7,410 bases of DNA from Candidatus Omnitrophota bacterium (lineage in GTDB: Bacteria; Omnitrophota; Gorgyraeia; Aquiviventales; Aquiviventaceae). The notes under the pieces are model-generated. The model saw only the letters and a list, made by a program, of their open reading frames with translations, did no database searches and had not been told where the DNA came from. The DNA is taken from assembly GCA_016206585.1 (NCBI GenBank), contig JACQRE010000171.1, forward strand, positions 1 through 7,410, in the 5' to 3' direction. The translations under genes and the position numbers were made by a program. Positions 5,908 through 7,410 of the stretch are shown one piece after another. The first letter of the stretch is position 1; every line of letters starts with the position of its first letter.

Positions 5908-7308
5908 TTACACCGCCGCTTGCCTTCGCTGACGGGACGCGACGACGAGTGATTCTCCGTACACACTGGCCGCCGCTTCGGTGATGACCTCCGGCATCGT
6001 CGGATGCGCGGTGATCGTGCCGGCGAGCTGCCGCGCCGTCAGCCCCTGGTGGAGGGCGAGCACCGCATAGTGGATCAGGCCGGACGCATTGGCGCCCACG
6101 ATGGTCGCGCCCCGCACCCGCTCCGTCGAGGGGTCCACCAGCAGCTTCACGAAGCCCTCCGTCTCCTCATCGCAATGGCTCTTGCCCAGCGCCCCGAACG
6201 AGAAGCGGCTCGCCCGTGCGGCCCCCTCCAGCTCGGATTCCAGCGGGCCGACATGGGCGATCTCCGGATCGGTGAAGATGCACCGCGGCACCGACGATGG
6301 CTCCAGCGATCCCGGCGGATCGCCGAGCAGGTTGCGCACGGCCAGTGCCCCCTCGGCGCTCGCCCAGTGGGCCAGCCCGTGGCCTTCCACGCAGTCGCCG
6401 ATCGCGGCGACGTGCGGCTGGCTGGTCCGCAAGAACGCATCGACCTGCACGCCCCGCCCGTGGGCGATGCCCGCCGCGTCCAGCTGCAGCGCCTCGAGGG
6501 TGGGCTGCTGGCCGATCGCGATGAGACAGCGCTCGGCCTCGTGCCGCGTGCCATCGGCGAGGGTGGCCGCCACACCGCCCGCGGCGCGCTCCAGCCTCGA
6601 GACGGTGGCACCGGTCAGCACCGTGATCCCCTCAGCCTGAAAGCGGCGCGTCAGCCACCGCACCGCATCGGGATCCTCGGCGGGCAGCAGCTGGGGCTGC
6701 TGTTCGATGAGCGTCACCCGGCTGCCGAACGCGGAAAAGACTGAGGCGAACTCGCACCCGATGACGCCGCCGCCGATGATGAGCAGCGACGAGGGCTGCG
6801 CCTTGAGCGCGAGCAGCCCGCGGTAGGAGAGGAGGTACCCCTCGTCGAACGCCCACGGCCCGCTGACCGGCCGCGCGCCGGCGGCCACCACGATCCGCTG
6901 CGCGTGCAGCGCGCGGGATCGTCCCTGGTGCGCGATCGCCAGCTGATGCGGCTGCGCGAACGCGGCGGTGCCCTCCACCAGCTCCACCCCCTCGCGCTGC
7001 AGCAGGTCCGTCAGCCCCTGCCGCAGCGTCGTGACAATGCGGGCACTCCGCGCGGTGACGGCGGGGTAGTCGATCTCGCAGCCGCGCACCCGGATGCCGA
7101 GGCGGTCCGCCTGCCGGATGCGCCGCGCAAGGTGCGAGACGGACAGCAGCGCTTTCGTCGGGATGCAGCCGACGTTCAGGCACACCCCGCCCACCCGCTC
7201 CCGCTCGATCAGGCACACGCTCAATCCCCGGCGGGCGGCGGCCAGCGCGCCGGCGATGCCGCCGGGCCCGCTGCCGATGACCGCCAGATCAATCGCCTCG
7301 ACGCTCAT
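5908..7308 (-). CDS. lpdA: Dihydrolipoamide dehydrogenase (E3)
   Basis: This 466-residue FAD flavoenzyme oxidises dihydrolipoyl groups of 2-oxoacid dehydrogenase complexes (or the glycine cleavage system), passing electrons to NAD+. Visible motifs: FAD-binding GSGPGG (12-17); redox disulfide GGVCLNVGCIPTKALL with C43 and C48; NAD-binding IIGGGVIG (177-184) followed by the acidic E202; second FAD motif AIGDC (302-306); and the C-terminal AHPTMPE with the catalytic H435 and E440 of the dimer partner. Length matches the family. The start at 7308 (MSVEAIDLAVIG) is preferred because GGAG lies 7 nt upstream and the protein family begins there. An in-frame ATG at 7344 would add only 12 residues encoded by the heptamer repeat. 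It is the first gene of the operon seen here. The close relative mercuric reductase is unlikely, as no N-terminal metal domain or C-terminal Cys pair is present. Confidence 0.95.
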   Translation of the reverse strand: MSVEAIDLAVIGSGPGGIAGALAAARRGLSVCLIERERVGGVCLNVGCIPTKALLSVSHLARRIRQADRLGIRVRGCEIDYPAVTARSARIVTTLRQGLTDLLQREGVELVEGTAAFAQPHQLAIAHQGRSRALHAQRIVVAAGARPVSGPWAFDEGYLLSYRGLLALKAQPSSLLIIGGGVIGCEFASVFSAFGSRVTLIEQQPQLLPAEDPDAVRWLTRRFQAEGITVLTGATVSRLERAAGGVAATLADGTRHEAERCLIAIGQQPTLEALQLDAAGIAHGRGVQVDAFLRTSQPHVAAIGDCVEGHGLAHWASAEGALAVRNLLGDPPGSLEPSSVPRCIFTDPEIAHVGPLESELEGAARASRFSFGALGKSHCDEETEGFVKLLVDPSTERVRGATIVGANASGLIHYAVLALHQGLTARQLAGTITAHPTMPEVITEAAASVYGESLVVASRQRRQAAV

Positions 7309-7319
7309 CCGCTCACTCC
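7309..7319 (-). promoter_or_regulatory. Repeat-derived ribosome binding site of lpdA
   Basis: On the minus strand GGAG (7319-7316) is followed by 7 nt and the ATG at 7308-7306. This is the normal Shine-Dalgarno core and spacing. The GGAG belongs to the terminal ACTCCGA heptamer of the array, so the repeat may set the translation level of lpdA. It decides the start at 7308 rather than 7344. Confidence 0.6.
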
Positions 7320-7347
7320 GAACTCCGCATTCCGCACTCCGCATTCC
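7315..7347. repeat. Heptamer repeat array upstream of lpdA
   Basis: Units read on the plus strand: ACTCCGA (7315), ACTCCGC (7322), ATTCCGC (7329), ACTCCGC (7336) and a partial ATTCC (7343-7347). The 20-nt run at 7322-7341 is identical to the complement of part of 2172-2201, so the two arrays belong to one repeat family and lie in opposite orientation. The array abuts the 5' end of lpdA, and its first unit supplies GGAG (7319-7316, minus strand) at ideal distance from the start codon. Confidence 0.87.
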
Positions 7348-7410
7348 TGCTGGCGATGATTTTGGGGGCGGGGGAGGCGTCGGGGCAGGTGGAGGTGGAA
7401 TGGGTAGGCA
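7348..7410 (+). other. Right-edge segment, possible start of a divergent secreted protein
   Basis: These 63 nt are too short to assign. The plus-strand frame through the ATG at 7356 reads LLAMILGAGEASGQVEVEW, which looks like the end of a signal peptide and has mostly G or C in third codon positions. No ribosome site precedes that ATG, and no other start is visible in frame. The minus-strand frame in phase with lpdA reads as a proline-rich string and is open to the edge, which is common by chance in such G-rich DNA. Either reading could be accidental. Confidence 0.25.

Noticed and set aside
7309..7410. lpdA start at 7344 or a proline-rich fusion domain continuing to the window edge
   Set aside because: The 12 extra residues are encoded by the heptamer repeat, and the proline-rich string comes from a G-rich plus strand; the ATG at 7308 has a proper ribosome site and matches the family's N-terminus.

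Overview
The window is GC-rich bacterial chromosome (about two thirds G+C by eye). Genes are packed on the minus strand, and one tRNA gene lies on the plus strand at the left end. The phylum is not certain. The high G+C, the free-living-type gene set, a nucleotide-transporter-like protein with HEAT-like repeats, a kinase-fold lipoprotein and scattered 7-bp 'ACTCCGC/ATTCCGC' repeats would fit a deep-branching environmental lineage such as Acidobacteriota, Methylomirabilota/Rokubacteria or a related group. This is an inference; no marker gene here settles it.

Layout, left to right: an edge segment with nested hairpins (1-61); a near-consensus promoter (94-123) driving tRNA-Leu(CAG) with encoded CCA (138-224); a bidirectional terminator (238-272). 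Then, all on the minus strand and transcribed from right to left: lpdA (7308-5908, dihydrolipoamide dehydrogenase), an M23/LytM peptidase (5895-5308), pgeF/yfiH (5327-4620, laccase-domain protein), a Tlc/Npt-like ATP:ADP-antiporter-family membrane protein with a C-terminal helical-repeat domain (4620-2263), a kinase-fold lipoprotein (about 2266-890), and a gamma-carbonic-anhydrase-like left-handed beta-helix gene (786-280) broken by one in-frame TAG. The minus-strand genes are probably one operon, because gaps are very short or genes overlap (12 nt gap, 20 nt overlap, 1 nt TGATG overlap) and no terminator is visible before 238-272.

How the genes may work together: the M23 peptidase and PgeF both point to cell-wall maintenance. 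PgeF also has known purine-nucleoside activity in this family, so its coupling to a nucleotide-transporter-like protein could alternatively mean nucleoside salvage. The kinase-like lipoprotein keeps a full set of kinase catalytic motifs but would sit outside the cytoplasm.

The least ordinary features are: the single amber codon in an otherwise intact carbonic-anhydrase-like gene; a cloverleaf-shaped inverted repeat (781-894) that fills the space between the kinase-lipoprotein stop codon and the carbonic-anhydrase start codon; and a heptamer repeat family (2172-2242 and 7315-7347) that sits at the 5' ends of two genes, leaving one without a recognisable start codon and giving the other its Shine-Dalgarno sequence.
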